DNA of 64,000 nucleotides from Pedobacter sp. B4-66 (GTDB taxonomy: Bacteria > Bacteroidota > Bacteroidia > Sphingobacteriales > Sphingobacteriaceae): positions 434,001-498,000 of the forward strand of contig NZ_JAFVME010000003.1 of the NCBI RefSeq assembly GCF_018492665.1, in the 5' to 3' direction. The notes beneath the pieces were generated by a model. That model saw only the letters and a list, made by a program, of their open reading frames with translations. It did no database searches and was not told the origin of the DNA. The number at the start of each line of letters is the position of its first letter. Positions within the stretch are counted from its first letter, which is position 1. Shown here in pieces: positions 15,456 to 24,888 of this stretch. The position numbers and the translations under genes were made by a program.

Positions 15456-15989
15456 ATGAATAAAGCTATTTTTTTGGATCGCGATGGCGTCCTGAATCAC
15501 GAAATCTACGACTACATTACCAAATTAGAAGATTTTGAAGTATTAGAATATCAGATACCCCCTCTAAAGAAACTATACGACGAAGGTTATTTGTTAATCG
15601 TAATCACAAATCAGGGCGGAATTGCTCAAAAGCGTTATACTGAAGAAACATTGGCAGAGATGCACAAAGTATTAGCTAATAAGTTTGAAGAGCAGGGAGC
15701 GCTTATAACCCACGCTTACTACTGCCCACATCATCCTACAGTATCTGGTGATTGCGAATGCAGAAAACCTAAATCAGGAATGCTGTTAGAGGCTATTGCA
15801 ACATACAACATTGATCCGGCACTTTCTGTAATGATCGGTGATAAGCCAAGAGATGTAGAAGCCGCAAATGGGGCAGGAGTGAGAGGAATAGAGATTCTGC
15901 CTGATGAACAAATAGATTACGACTTAGTTAAAGAAGTACTTGCCGGAAGTGAATTTCAAACGCTTAGCGCAGGGTTGAAGAATAAGTAG
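15456..15989 (+). CDS. gmhB: D-glycero-D-manno-heptose 1,7-bisphosphate phosphatase (HAD)
   Basis: This 177-residue HAD phosphatase has 'FLDRDGVLN' with nucleophile Asp8 and Asp10, 'VITNQGGI', the zinc loop 'CPHHP' with 'CECRKPKSG', and 'MIGDKPRDVEAA'. This zinc-loop form is the GmhB/HisB-N group. GmhB removes the C7 phosphate in the ADP-heptose pathway for lipopolysaccharide core; a histidinol-phosphatase role is less likely because no his genes are near. It stands alone and shares a bidirectional terminator with the transaldolase gene. Confidence 0.88.
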   Translation: MNKAIFLDRDGVLNHEIYDYITKLEDFEVLEYQIPPLKKLYDEGYLLIVITNQGGIAQKRYTEETLAEMHKVLANKFEEQGALITHAYYCPHHPTVSGDCECRKPKSGMLLEAIATYNIDPALSVMIGDKPRDVEAANGAGVRGIEILPDEQIDYDLVKEVLAGSEFQTLSAGLKNK

Positions 15990-16002
15990 TTTCCTGATAA
16001 TT

Positions 16003-16038
16003 AAAAAAGGGCTTTATCATACGATAAAGCCCTTTTTT
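16003..16038. terminator. Bidirectional terminator between gmhB and the transaldolase gene
   Basis: A perfect 16-bp stem (16003-16018 with 16023-16038, AAAAAAGGGCTTTATC and complement), 4-nt loop. Its A/T ends give a U-tract on both strands. Confidence 0.9.
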
Positions 16039-16055
16039 AATGCATTAAAGAAATA

Positions 16056-16718
16056 CTATTTCGCTTCAGCAGCTTTTTTGTGATCTGCAAGGAACTGAGC
16101 TAAACCGCTATCAGTTAATGGGTGTTTTAACAAAGCAGTAATTGCAGATAAAGGACCTGTAATTACATCAGCACCTAATTTAGCGCAGTTAACAATATGT
16201 AATGGGCCACGGATAGAAGCAGCTAAAATTTGAGTTGGGTACTCGTAGTTATCAAATATTAATCTGATATCTTCAATTAATTGCAAACCATCAGTAGATA
16301 TGTCATCTAAACGACCTAAAAATGGAGATACATAGGTAGCACCTGCTTTAGCAGCCAATAATGCCTGTCCAGCAGAGAAAATCAATGTACAGTTAGTTCT
16401 GATTCCTTTTGATGAAAGATATTTAATTGCTTTAACACCATCTTTAATCATAGGAACTTTAACAACAATCTTTGGATCTAATTTAGCTAAAGCTTCACCT
16501 TCTTTGATCATTTCATCAAAAGTAGTAGAGATTACTTCAGCACTTACATTGTCATCAACGATAGAACAGATAGCTTTATAATGCGCAAGTACATTAGCAT
16601 CACCTGTAATACCTTCTTTAGCCATAAGACTAGGATTAGTGGTTACACCATCTAAAACTCCAAGATCTTGTGCTTCTTTTATTTGATCAAGATTAGCTGT
16701 GTCAATAAAAAATTTCAT
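16056..16718 (-). CDS. Transaldolase, small (FSA/TalC-like) type
   Basis: From ATG 16718 the protein has 220 residues: '[16 protein letters not shown]' and '[13 protein letters not shown]' are the start of the small transaldolase/fructose-6-phosphate aldolase family, Lys87 in 'KIVVKVPM' is the Schiff-base lysine, and '[17 protein letters not shown]' and 'SPFLGRLDD' follow. In Bacteroidota this form usually serves as the transaldolase of the pentose phosphate pathway. The longer frame to 16760 adds residues foreign to the family and is rejected. Single gene. Confidence 0.92.
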   Translation of the reverse strand: MKFFIDTANLDQIKEAQDLGVLDGVTTNPSLMAKEGITGDANVLAHYKAICSIVDDNVSAEVISTTFDEMIKEGEALAKLDPKIVVKVPMIKDGVKAIKYLSSKGIRTNCTLIFSAGQALLAAKAGATYVSPFLGRLDDISTDGLQLIEDIRLIFDNYEYPTQILAASIRGPLHIVNCAKLGADVITGPLSAITALLKHPLTDSGLAQFLADHKKAAEAK

Positions 16719-16853
16719 GTTATTTAATTTAGAAAATTGGTTAATGTTATAAGTTCTCAATTATTAAACGCCTAAATTAGGTAATTACATTGAGGTCTTC
16801 GTAAGAAAATGTGGAATAAATGGGAGAGGAGTGCCTTTTTTTACATTGAAAGT

Positions 16854-16957
16854 AAAAAAAGGGCAAGCACCTCTTATCGCATCGCTACAACTTTCTACCC
16901 TTGCTTCGTTCCCGACCTGGGGGAGTTCAAAAGGAGCTGATCGTAAAAGACTTGCCC
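16854..16957 (-). ncRNA. ffs: Signal recognition particle RNA, small bacterial type
   Basis: On the minus strand the RNA begins with GGGCAAG (16957-16951), which pairs with CTTGCCC (16867-16861), followed by a run of T (16860-16854) that ends it. The core 'CCAGGTCGGGAACGAAGCA' corresponds to the conserved Ffh-binding hairpin of 4.5S RNA with its GGAA tetraloop (16912-16909) and the AGGTC/GAAGCA internal loops. It binds Ffh to target membrane proteins. A TACTTTTG box lies 4 nt upstream. Short protein frames drawn across this stretch are rejected. Confidence 0.9.
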
Positions 16958-16961
16958 GCCA

Positions 16962-16969
16962 CAAAAGTA
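16962..16969 (-). promoter_or_regulatory. -7 box of the SRP RNA gene
   Basis: TACTTTTG on the minus strand matches TAnnTTTG. With TTTC in place of TTTG 19 nt upstream, three of four -33 bases also match. Transcription would start at the GC-rich closing stem of the RNA. Confidence 0.7.
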
Positions 16970-17411
16970 GCAAAAGACCTGAATCTACGAAAGGAAAATC
17001 ATTAAAAATTTAAACTTTTTTAGGGAAATAAAGATAATCAATTGACGTTAAAGAGATTGAGCTGAGAAAAAATTTAATATTTCCGTTATATTAAAATAAC
17101 TTAAAGGAAGAAATAGCCAAATTGTACAATGCCAAATTGGAAAAACATGGCAAATAAAAGCAGAAAAGAACATTTGGGCCTTAAAAACCTCATTGTAAAT
17201 TTTTTGTTATGCAAAATAATTCTAAATAACACCATTATTAAGATCGCAAATTAAAACAAGCTAATTTATAAATATGGCAATTAAGCGTTAGCTTTATTAT
17301 GAAGTACTGCTTTTTTTCTAAAAAATATGTAAATATTATAATTCATTGATTTTTATTCGTATCTTAGTGTCCTAAATACACTATACCAAAACTAATATTT
17401 AAACGAGACTT
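16970..17411. other. Long non-coding gap upstream of gltB
   Basis: About 440 nt without a convincing gene. It holds the perfect palindrome ATTGTACAAT (17121-17130) between two direct copies of GCCAAATTG (17116-17124 and 17131-17139). TATCTTAG at about 17361, one base from the -7 consensus, could serve gltB. A 41-codon frame at 17129-17254 has no family features. Nothing else was recognised. Confidence 0.4.
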
Positions 17412-20400
17412 ATGGAACCAAAACAAGATAACCAAGGGTTATATGACCAGCGTTTTGAGCACGATGCCTGCGGTATCGGATTTGTTGCCCACATTAAGGG
17501 TAGAAAATCACAGCAAATAATTTCTGACGCTATAACCATTCTTGAAAATCTTGATCACCGCGGGGCTGTCGGTGCTGAAATCAATACGGGCGATGGGGCT
17601 GGTATTATGATACAAATACCCCATGAATTCCTGTATGACGAGTGTCTCAAAATCGGATTCAGCTTAAATGAATCTGGAGATTACGGCGTCGGAATGCTAT
17701 TCCTACCCAAAGATGTGAAGGCAAGAGAAGAATGTAGGGAAATTATTTACCGCGCTGCAGAAAAACTAGGACTGGAAGTTCTAGGCTTTAGAAGAGTATT
17801 AACCAATACTAATGGTATTGGCGACATGGCTTTATCAGTAGAGCCGGAAATGGAACAAGTATTTGTTGCCCGTCCTCACGCAATTGCAGCAGGTGCTGAT
17901 TTTGAACGTAAACTTTACGTATTTAAAAACTACCTATCTAAAACCATTAATAGTACTGTAAAAGGTATTAACGGCGACTTTTATATTGCTTCTTTTTCAT
18001 CAAGAACAATAGTATATAAAGGTCAGTTAACTTCATTACAAGTTAGAAGCTACTTTACTGAGCTTAGCGATAAGCGTGTAGTTTCTGCATTTGGTTTAGT
18101 TCACTCGCGTTTTGCTACAAACACTTTCCCGTCATGGAGGTTAGCACAGCCTTTCAGGTACATTGCCCATAATGGAGAGATCAATACTTTGCAAGGTAAC
18201 CTTAACTGGTTCAGAGCAAGCGTTAAATCTTTTGCCTCGTCTTACTTTACTCCTGAAGAATTAAATATTTTACTTCCTGTTATTGATGAGTCTAACTCAG
18301 ATTCAGGATGTTTAGATAATATAGTAGAATTGCTACTTCACTCTGGTCGTTCTTTACCACACGTTCTTATGATGTTAATTCCTGAGGCGTGGGATGGTAA
18401 TGATGATATGGATGAGTTGAAACAAGCTTTCTATAAATTCCATGCTACTTTAATGGAGCCATGGGATGGACCAGCTGCAGTTTCATTTACTGATGGAAAC
18501 CTTATCGGTGCTACATTAGATAGAAACGGACTTCGTCCACAAAGATATGCAATCACTGAAGACGACCGTGTAATCATGGCTTCTGAAGCTGGTGCATTAG
18601 CACTAGATCAAAGCAAAATCATTGAGAAAGGAAGATTAACTCCTGGAAAAATGTTTGTGGTTGATATGGAGCAAGGCCGAATCATTAGTGATGCCGAAAT
18701 TAAACAACAGGTATGCGGTAGCAAACCTTATGGCGACTGGATCAATAAATACCAAATCAGACTGGAAGAACTTCCTGATCCAAGATTGGTATTTAGCAAC
18801 CTATCTCAGGAGTCAATTTTTAGATACCAACAAGTGTTTGGTTACAGCAGAGAGGATATCGATCTAATCTTAAAACCAATGGCTCAGGATGGCAAAGAAC
18901 CAATCGGTTCAATGGGTACAGACATTCCATTGGCAGTTCTTTCTCAAAAACCTCAACACTTATCTTCATACTTTAAGCAGTTATTTGCTCAGGTTACTAA
19001 CCCGCCAATTGACCCGATCAGGGAAAAAGTGGTAATGAGTTTAGCCGGATTTATGGGTAATAATGGTAACTTATTGGAAGAAAACGCGATGCAATGTCAT
19101 TGTGTAGGTATTAAACATCCAATATTAACCAATATTGAGCTAGAGAAAGTAAGAAGTATAGATACGGGAGTATTCCAGGCTAAAACACTTCAAACTTATT
19201 TCAGAGCTGATGGTAAACCAGGTGCTTTAGCTAAAGGTATAGAAAGGCTTTGTCGTTACGCTGTTGATGCTGTTGAAGATGGCTTCCAGGTAATTATCCT
19301 TTCAGACAGGGCTTTAGATTCTGAGCATGCTGCCATCCCTTCTCTATTAGCTGTATCTGCAGTTCATCATCACTTAATCCGTAAAGGATACAGAGGTGCT
19401 GTTGGTATTGTTGTTGAGGCTGGTGATGTTTGGGAAGTTCACCACTTTGCAACCTTAATTGGTTTTGGTGCAACTGCAGTAAACCCTTACCTGGCTTTAG
19501 AAACTATCGCTGGTTTTGAAACTGAATTAGAAGAGAAAAAAGAAAAACTATTCCAAAATTACGTATACGCAGTTAACAATGGTTTATTAAAGATATTCTC
19601 TAAAATGGGTATCTCTACTTTACAATCATACCATGGTGCTCAGATATTCGAAATTCTTGGATTAAATAAAACTGTAGTAGACAACTACTTTACCGGAGCT
19701 GTTTCAAGAATCGGTGGATTAGGTTTAGACGAAATAGCTAAAGAAACGTTGATTAAACACAACAGAGTATTTAAATTGGCCAACCGTCCTGACCCAATTT
19801 TACCTACAGGTGGTAACTACAAATGGAAACGTAAAGGTGAGCAGCATTTGTTCAACCCTCAAACCATCCACTTGTTACAAAATGCTACAAGGAAAAACGA
19901 CTACAGTACATATAAACAATACTCTAAATTGGTAAATGAGCAAACAAATCAGGCTTATACCATTAGAGGTTTATTCGAATTCAACTACAACCGTCCGGCT
20001 GTTTCTTTAGAGGAGGTTGAACCAGTTGAAAACATCTTTAAAAGATTTGCTACCGGAGCAATGTCATTCGGTTCCATCTCTCACGAAGCTCACTCTACAT
20101 TAGCTATTGCAATGAACCGTATCGGTGGAAAAAGCAATACAGGAGAAGGAGGGGAAGATGAACTGAGATATGATGTGCTTGAAAACGGCGACTCAATGCG
20201 CTCGGCAATTAAGCAAATCGCCTCTGCACGCTTTGGTGTAACCAGTTACTACCTAACTAATGCAGATGAGTTACAAATTAAAATGGCACAAGGTGCAAAA
20301 CCTGGTGAAGGTGGTCAGTTACCTGGACACAAAGTAGATGACTGGATTGCAAAAGTTCGTCACGCTACTCCAGGAGTAGGCTTGATCTCTCCTCCGCCAC

Positions 20401-21923
20401 ACCACGATATATACTCTATAGAGGATTTAGCACAGCTAATATTCGACTTAAAGAATGCGAACAGAGAAGCAAGAATCAACGTAAAACTAGTTTCTAAAGC
20501 TGGTGTTGGTACTATCGCTGCCGGTGTTGCTAAAGCTCACGCTGATGTAATCTTGGTTTCAGGATTTGATGGCGGAACTGGTGCATCTCCGTTAACCTCT
20601 ATTCAACATGCTGGTTTACCTTGGGAACTTGGATTAGCCGAAGCACACCAAACGCTTGTTAAAAACCGTTTGCGTAGCAGAGTAGTATTACAAACAGATG
20701 GTCAGCTAAAAACAGGTAGAGATATTGCTATTGCAACTTTACTTGGAGCTGAAGAATGGGGTGTTGCAACTGCAGCCTTGGTAACAGCTGGATGTATTAT
20801 GATGCGTAAATGCCACTTAAATACTTGTCCGGTTGGTGTTGCTACTCAAGATCCTAACTTAAGAAAACTATTCACAGGTGAGGCTGATCACGTAGTTAAC
20901 CTATTCTATTTCTTAGCTCAGGAGTTAAGAGAAACAATGGCTGAACTTGGTTTCAGAAGTGTTGAAGAAATGGTTGGTCAATCTGATGCATTAAAAGTGC
21001 GCGCTGTAGATCAGGAAGATTGGAAACAAAAAGACCTTGATTTTTCTGCAATTTTATATAAAGCTCCAGATAATGGATTAAGCTTATTCAAAACAGAAGA
21101 TCAGGATCATGGTTTAGCAGATATTTTAGATCACGAATTAATCAAAGCTGCACAGCCTGCATTGTTTAACAAAGAACCTATATATAAAGAGTTCGAAGTT
21201 AAAAATACCAATCGTTCAATTGGTACCATGCTTTCAAACGAGGTTTCGAAAGTTTACAAATCTCAAGGTTTACCTGCTGATACAATCAATTTCAAATTCA
21301 AAGGTTCTGCTGGTCAGAGTTTCGGTGGATTTGCAACAAAAGGTATCTCGTTACATCTTGAAGGTGAGGCCAATGACTATGTAGGTAAAGGACTATCGGG
21401 AGCAAGATTATCAATTTTCCCTTTCAGTACTACTAAATATGTTCCTGAGCAAAACATCATTATCGGTAACGTAGCACTTTACGGTGCAACTTCTGGTGAG
21501 TTGTTTGTTAGAGGACAAGCAGGTGAAAGATTTGCTGTTCGTAACTCTGGTGCAACTGCCGTTGTTGAAGGACTTGGTGATCACGGTTGTGAGTACATGA
21601 CTGGTGGTGAAGTGCTTGTAATTGGTGATACAGGTAGCAACTTTGCTGCTGGTATGAGCGGTGGTGTTGCATGGATTTATAATGTTAAAGGTGATTTTGC
21701 AAACAAATGCAATAAAGAAATGGTAGATCTTGATCCTCTTGATGAACAAGACGAATTACGTATCAACCAATTATTAAAGAAACACCTTCAGCTTACCGAA
21801 AGTACAGTAGCTAAATTCTTATTAGACGACTGGGCTACTCAATCTGCACATTTCATCAAAGTATTCCCTAAAGAATACAAAGCAGTATTAATGAACAAAA
21901 GTAACAAACTGAAAATATCTTAA
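17412..21923 (+). CDS. gltB: Glutamate synthase, large (alpha) subunit
   Basis: This 1503-residue protein has the full domain order of the NADPH-GOGAT large subunit: a class II glutaminase whose nucleophile is Cys20 in 'HDACGIGF' after removal of a short propeptide, a central domain, an FMN-binding synthase domain ('GGEDELRYD', 'AKPGEGGQLPG', 'SPPPHHDIYSIEDL', 'SGFDGGTGASP'), the 3Fe-4S cluster cysteines in 'CIMMRKCHLNTCPVG' (about 1126-1140) and a C-terminal GXGXG beta-helix. It makes two glutamates from glutamine and 2-oxoglutarate. gltD follows 3 nt downstream. Confidence 0.98.
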   Translation: MEPKQDNQGLYDQRFEHDACGIGFVAHIKGRKSQQIISDAITILENLDHRGAVGAEINTGDGAGIMIQIPHEFLYDECLKIGFSLNESGDYGVGMLFLPKDVKAREECREIIYRAAEKLGLEVLGFRRVLTNTNGIGDMALSVEPEMEQVFVARPHAIAAGADFERKLYVFKNYLSKTINSTVKGINGDFYIASFSSRTIVYKGQLTSLQVRSYFTELSDKRVVSAFGLVHSRFATNTFPSWRLAQPFRYIAHNGEINTLQGNLNWFRASVKSFASSYFTPEELNILLPVIDESNSDSGCLDNIVELLLHSGRSLPHVLMMLIPEAWDGNDDMDELKQAFYKFHATLMEPWDGPAAVSFTDGNLIGATLDRNGLRPQRYAITEDDRVIMASEAGALALDQSKIIEKGRLTPGKMFVVDMEQGRIISDAEIKQQVCGSKPYGDWINKYQIRLEELPDPRLVFSNLSQESIFRYQQVFGYSREDIDLILKPMAQDGKEPIGSMGTDIPLAVLSQKPQHLSSYFKQLFAQVTNPPIDPIREKVVMSLAGFMGNNGNLLEENAMQCHCVGIKHPILTNIELEKVRSIDTGVFQAKTLQTYFRADGKPGALAKGIERLCRYAVDAVEDGFQVIILSDRALDSEHAAIPSLLAVSAVHHHLIRKGYRGAVGIVVEAGDVWEVHHFATLIGFGATAVNPYLALETIAGFETELEEKKEKLFQNYVYAVNNGLLKIFSKMGISTLQSYHGAQIFEILGLNKTVVDNYFTGAVSRIGGLGLDEIAKETLIKHNRVFKLANRPDPILPTGGNYKWKRKGEQHLFNPQTIHLLQNATRKNDYSTYKQYSKLVNEQTNQAYTIRGLFEFNYNRPAVSLEEVEPVENIFKRFATGAMSFGSISHEAHSTLAIAMNRIGGKSNTGEGGEDELRYDVLENGDSMRSAIKQIASARFGVTSYYLTNADELQIKMAQGAKPGEGGQLPGHKVDDWIAKVRHATPGVGLISPPPHHDIYSIEDLAQLIFDLKNANREARINVKLVSKAGVGTIAAGVAKAHADVILVSGFDGGTGASPLTSIQHAGLPWELGLAEAHQTLVKNRLRSRVVLQTDGQLKTGRDIAIATLLGAEEWGVATAALVTAGCIMMRKCHLNTCPVGVATQDPNLRKLFTGEADHVVNLFYFLAQELRETMAELGFRSVEEMVGQSDALKVRAVDQEDWKQKDLDFSAILYKAPDNGLSLFKTEDQDHGLADILDHELIKAAQPALFNKEPIYKEFEVKNTNRSIGTMLSNEVSKVYKSQGLPADTINFKFKGSAGQSFGGFATKGISLHLEGEANDYVGKGLSGARLSIFPFSTTKYVPEQNIIIGNVALYGATSGELFVRGQAGERFAVRNSGATAVVEGLGDHGCEYMTGGEVLVIGDTGSNFAAGMSGGVAWIYNVKGDFANKCNKEMVDLDPLDEQDELRINQLLKKHLQLTESTVAKFLLDDWATQSAHFIKVFPKEYKAVLMNKSNKLKIS

Positions 21924-21926
21924 ATA

Positions 21927-23393
21927 ATGGGAAAAGTAACTGGATTTTTAGAATTTGAAAGAACTGCTCCTTTAAAAGAAGATGCAAAAGAGCGTTTAAA
22001 ACACTATAATGAATTCGTAAAGAATTTTGAACTGGAAGAAGTAAACAAAGAAGCAGCCAGATGTATGGACTGCGGTGTTCCTTTCTGTCAGTCGGGTTGC
22101 CCTCTAGGTAACGTGATTCCTGAATTCAATGAAGCCGTATATAAAGGCGACTGGCATTTAGCTAGCACTATCTTATTGAGCACAAACAACTTTCCTGAAT
22201 TTACAGGTAGAATTTGCCCTGCACCATGCGAGTCTGCATGTGTGTTAGGGATCAACAAATCGCCTGTATCAATTGAGGAAATTGAGAAACACATTATTGA
22301 AATTGCCTTCGAAAAAGGTTACATCAAAGCTGAGCAACCACTAATTCGCACTGGTAAAAAAGTTGCTGTTATTGGTTCGGGACCTGCAGGTTTAGCTGCC
22401 GCTGCTCAATTGAACAGAGCCGGACATGAGGTTGTTGTTTACGAACGTGACGACACACCGGGTGGTTTGCTTAACTACGGTATTCCTGATTTTAAGTTAC
22501 AAAAGGATGTTGTTACAAGACGCATCGCTTTAATGGAAAAAGAAGGTATCGTATTTAAATGTAACTCAAACGTTGGTGTAAATGTTGAAATAAATACATT
22601 ACTTAGAGATTACCAATCGATTATTCTTGCAGGTGGTTCAACCATTCCAAGAGATTTGCCTGCAACAGGAAGAGATGCGAAAGGTGTTCACTTTGCTATG
22701 GATTTCTTAAAACAGCAAAACAAACGTGTTAAAGGTTTCGCAGTTGGTGGCGAAGACATTTTAGCAACAGGAAAAGATGTTATCGTAATTGGTGGTGGTG
22801 ATACCGGATCTGATTGTATCGGTACTTCTAACCGTCAGGGTGCTAAGTCGGTAACTCAGTTTGAGATTATGCCAATGCCAGCTGAAAAACGTACAAACAA
22901 TATGCCTTGGCCAACTTACCCAATGCTTTTAAAAGTAACTTCTTCGCACGAAGAAGGATGCGAAAGAGGATGGGGAGTAAACACTAAGGAATTTATCAAA
23001 GATGAAAACGGAAATCTGAAAGCTGTAAAAGTAGTTGATGTTGAATGGGAAATCGACGCAAATGGTCGCCCGATGAATTTCAAAGAAAAAGCAGGAACAG
23101 AACGCGATCTTCCTTGTCAGTTGGTACTTTTAGCTATGGGTTTCTTACATCCACAAAAAGAAGGATTGATTGAAAAACTTGGTGTTGAACTTGACAACAG
23201 AGGTAATGTAAAAGCTGAAGAAGGTAAATACCAAACAAATATCGCTAAGATTTTTGCTGCCGGTGACGTACGCCGTGGACAATCACTAGTAGTTTGGGCA
23301 ATATCTGAAGGAAGAGAAACAGCCAGAAAAGTAGATCAATATTTAATGGGACACAGCAGCTTACCATCTAAAGATGGTATTCCATACGCTTAA
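21927..23393 (+). CDS. gltD: Glutamate synthase, small (beta) subunit
   Basis: This 488-residue flavoprotein has N-terminal 4Fe-4S cysteine motifs ('CMDCGVPFCQSGCP' and 'CPAPCESAC'), the FAD site 'VAVIGSGPAGLAAA', an NADPH site 'VIVIGGGDTGSDC' and the C-terminal FAD motif 'FAAGDVRRGQSLVVWAI'. It takes electrons from NADPH and passes them to the FMN of GltB. It forms a two-gene operon with gltB (3 nt gap) and is closed by a perfect hairpin terminator. Length is standard for the family. Confidence 0.98.
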   Translation: MGKVTGFLEFERTAPLKEDAKERLKHYNEFVKNFELEEVNKEAARCMDCGVPFCQSGCPLGNVIPEFNEAVYKGDWHLASTILLSTNNFPEFTGRICPAPCESACVLGINKSPVSIEEIEKHIIEIAFEKGYIKAEQPLIRTGKKVAVIGSGPAGLAAAAQLNRAGHEVVVYERDDTPGGLLNYGIPDFKLQKDVVTRRIALMEKEGIVFKCNSNVGVNVEINTLLRDYQSIILAGGSTIPRDLPATGRDAKGVHFAMDFLKQQNKRVKGFAVGGEDILATGKDVIVIGGGDTGSDCIGTSNRQGAKSVTQFEIMPMPAEKRTNNMPWPTYPMLLKVTSSHEEGCERGWGVNTKEFIKDENGNLKAVKVVDVEWEIDANGRPMNFKEKAGTERDLPCQLVLLAMGFLHPQKEGLIEKLGVELDNRGNVKAEEGKYQTNIAKIFAAGDVRRGQSLVVWAISEGRETARKVDQYLMGHSSLPSKDGIPYA

Positions 23394-23415
23394 GTTTCTA
23401 TAAAAATTATAAGAT

Positions 23416-23445
23416 AAAGGCTCCGGTAAATTTACCGGAGCCTTT
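23416..23445. terminator. Terminator of gltBD
   Basis: A perfect 15-bp inverted repeat without spacer (23416-23430 with 23431-23445), followed by ATTTTTT on the plus strand. It may also serve the convergent gene at 23468, whose stop lies 23 nt away. Confidence 0.85.
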
Positions 23446-23467
23446 TATTTTTTACAGCGCCTCCGTT

Positions 23468-24073
23468 TTAAAACTTAACCCTCATACCTATTCCTAACTG
23501 AAAAATATCAGTCGCAGTTAGTGCAGACATATTTTGAAAATAGTTGATCACATAAAAATCATTGGTATTTGCCTCTATGTAGATGCCAACCGCTCGGATA
23601 CCAGTATTTTTCAAAAGTTTTTTTGCATCTAGCTCAATCTCGCTACTAAAAGCAAGGTGGGGGCGCAAAGCTTCCGACCAATAATAATAATCATGGGCAT
23701 ATTGTCCGCTTGGAAACTTGAATGACAGGTCTTTGTGAAAAGTATAAGTAGCAAATATTGCCGGATTAAAAGGATAAAATTTTCCCCAATCCTTTACTTT
23801 AATGCTCCAAGGTTTATAGCCAAATTTAGCAGTAGCTATATTCAAAACACCACCTTTGCTACCTGGTACAAATCCGTAAAGCAAATCTAAATTACCTTTT
23901 TTGTTCCCAAATAGCTCATAACCCACGCCTCCGCTAAAATAACCTATACTACCGGCATACTGTACAATCGCTTCATCAGGAATTAAAAATTTAAAACTTT
24001 GTGCTGATACTTTAAAACTGGTTGCTAACAGCAGTAAAAAAACGAAACGGAACCTAAAAATATACTCTCTCAA
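23468..24073 (-). CDS. Exported beta-barrel-like protein, TTG start
   Basis: This 201-residue protein has a signal peptide ('FRFVFLLLLATSFKVSAQ') and a mature part of alternating strands that ends 'LGIGMRVKF', a C-terminal Phe as in outer membrane barrels. The only start that keeps the signal peptide is TTG at 24073, inside the last 20 nt of the upstream phosphoesterase gene, so it is probably translationally coupled. No ATG occurs before the middle of the protein. Family not recognised; an outer membrane protein is the best guess. Last gene of a four-gene minus-strand operon. Confidence 0.72.
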   Translation of the reverse strand: MREYIFRFRFVFLLLLATSFKVSAQSFKFLIPDEAIVQYAGSIGYFSGGVGYELFGNKKGNLDLLYGFVPGSKGGVLNIATAKFGYKPWSIKVKDWGKFYPFNPAIFATYTFHKDLSFKFPSGQYAHDYYYWSEALRPHLAFSSEIELDAKKLLKNTGIRAVGIYIEANTNDFYVINYFQNMSALTATDIFQLGIGMRVKF

Positions 24074-24848
24074 AACTTATTTTATTATTTACAATCTGTA
24101 CAACTAAAAATTCATTACCCGACATTGCGCTGGTAATTACGTAGGGGATACCTGAATTGTCCGGATAAAAGAGCTCATAACGATGATTATGTGCATGAAG
24201 TGAGGCCAAAAAACCCGGAGTTTCGGCAAACGTGCTTGTATAATCCTTGATTAATTTACCATCAAAATCAGGTGAATTAACCGGAACATGGGAAATAGCG
24301 ACAAAACCAGTAACACCGGGTGATGGTTTTAACTCATTTTTTAACCAGGGGATATTGGGTACCTGACCATTAAAATTATACTCCCGACTATTGGTGTTGT
24401 GACCAATAAATTTTATACCACCATATACAAAAGAATAATCAAGTTCGCCAAACATGCGCAAAAAGGTTTCTTTACCTCTCGCGGTTTCATCATGATTTCC
24501 AATAACAGCAACATAAGGAGGATTAAGATCTTCAAGGGTTCTTGAAATCCAAAGCATTTCTTTTAAAACTCCAAATTCGGTAATGTCACCGGCCAGAACA
24601 ACAAAATCAATACCTTTAATGGCATTCACAGCTTTACAAAACTGAACAGTTTCATCGCGGGATTTCTGAGTATCGCCAGTTAAAACAAAAGTTACTGTAT
24701 CATCATTTTCCCCGTTACCCAATTTTTTAAGATTGGTGGCATTTACATCTTTTAAAGAAAGTCTATCAAATGATTGATTTGGGCTAAACTCGAAATGGTT
24801 ACAACTTGCTAAAGCAGCACAGAGTAGAAACAGTAAAAATATTCGCAT
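24054..24848 (-). CDS. Calcineurin-like metallophosphoesterase lipoprotein
   Basis: This 264-residue protein has an SPII signal ('FLLCAALASC', Cys16) and metallophosphoesterase motifs in order: 'VLTGDTQ', 'VVLAGDITEFG', 'VIGNHDE', 'VAISHVPV' and 'LHAHNHRYE'. The first motif has Gln where DxH enzymes have His, a change that also occurs in active members. It would hydrolyse phosphate esters in the periplasm or at the outer membrane; substrate unknown. It lies 40 nt after the YdeI-like gene and overlaps the next gene by 20 nt. Confidence 0.88.
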   Translation of the reverse strand: MRIFLLFLLCAALASCNHFEFSPNQSFDRLSLKDVNATNLKKLGNGENDDTVTFVLTGDTQKSRDETVQFCKAVNAIKGIDFVVLAGDITEFGVLKEMLWISRTLEDLNPPYVAVIGNHDETARGKETFLRMFGELDYSFVYGGIKFIGHNTNSREYNFNGQVPNIPWLKNELKPSPGVTGFVAISHVPVNSPDFDGKLIKDYTSTFAETPGFLASLHAHNHRYELFYPDNSGIPYVITSAMSGNEFLVVQIVNNKISFERVYF

Positions 24849-24888
24849 ACCACAAAGAAAGGGGATATGCGAATAAGCTATGTCAAAA

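Noticed and set aside
16785..17013. Short protein frames on both strands across the SRP RNA
   Set aside because: The stretch folds as the SRP RNA with closing stem, GGAA tetraloop, promoter and poly-T end.
17129..17254. A 41-codon plus-strand frame upstream of gltB
   Set aside because: No recognisable motif or promoter at the right distance, and base composition is that of the intergenic region.
21411..21749. A 112-residue minus-strand frame inside gltB
   Set aside because: It mirrors the repetitive GXGXG beta-helix coding region; Thr/Asn-rich composition is an antisense artefact.
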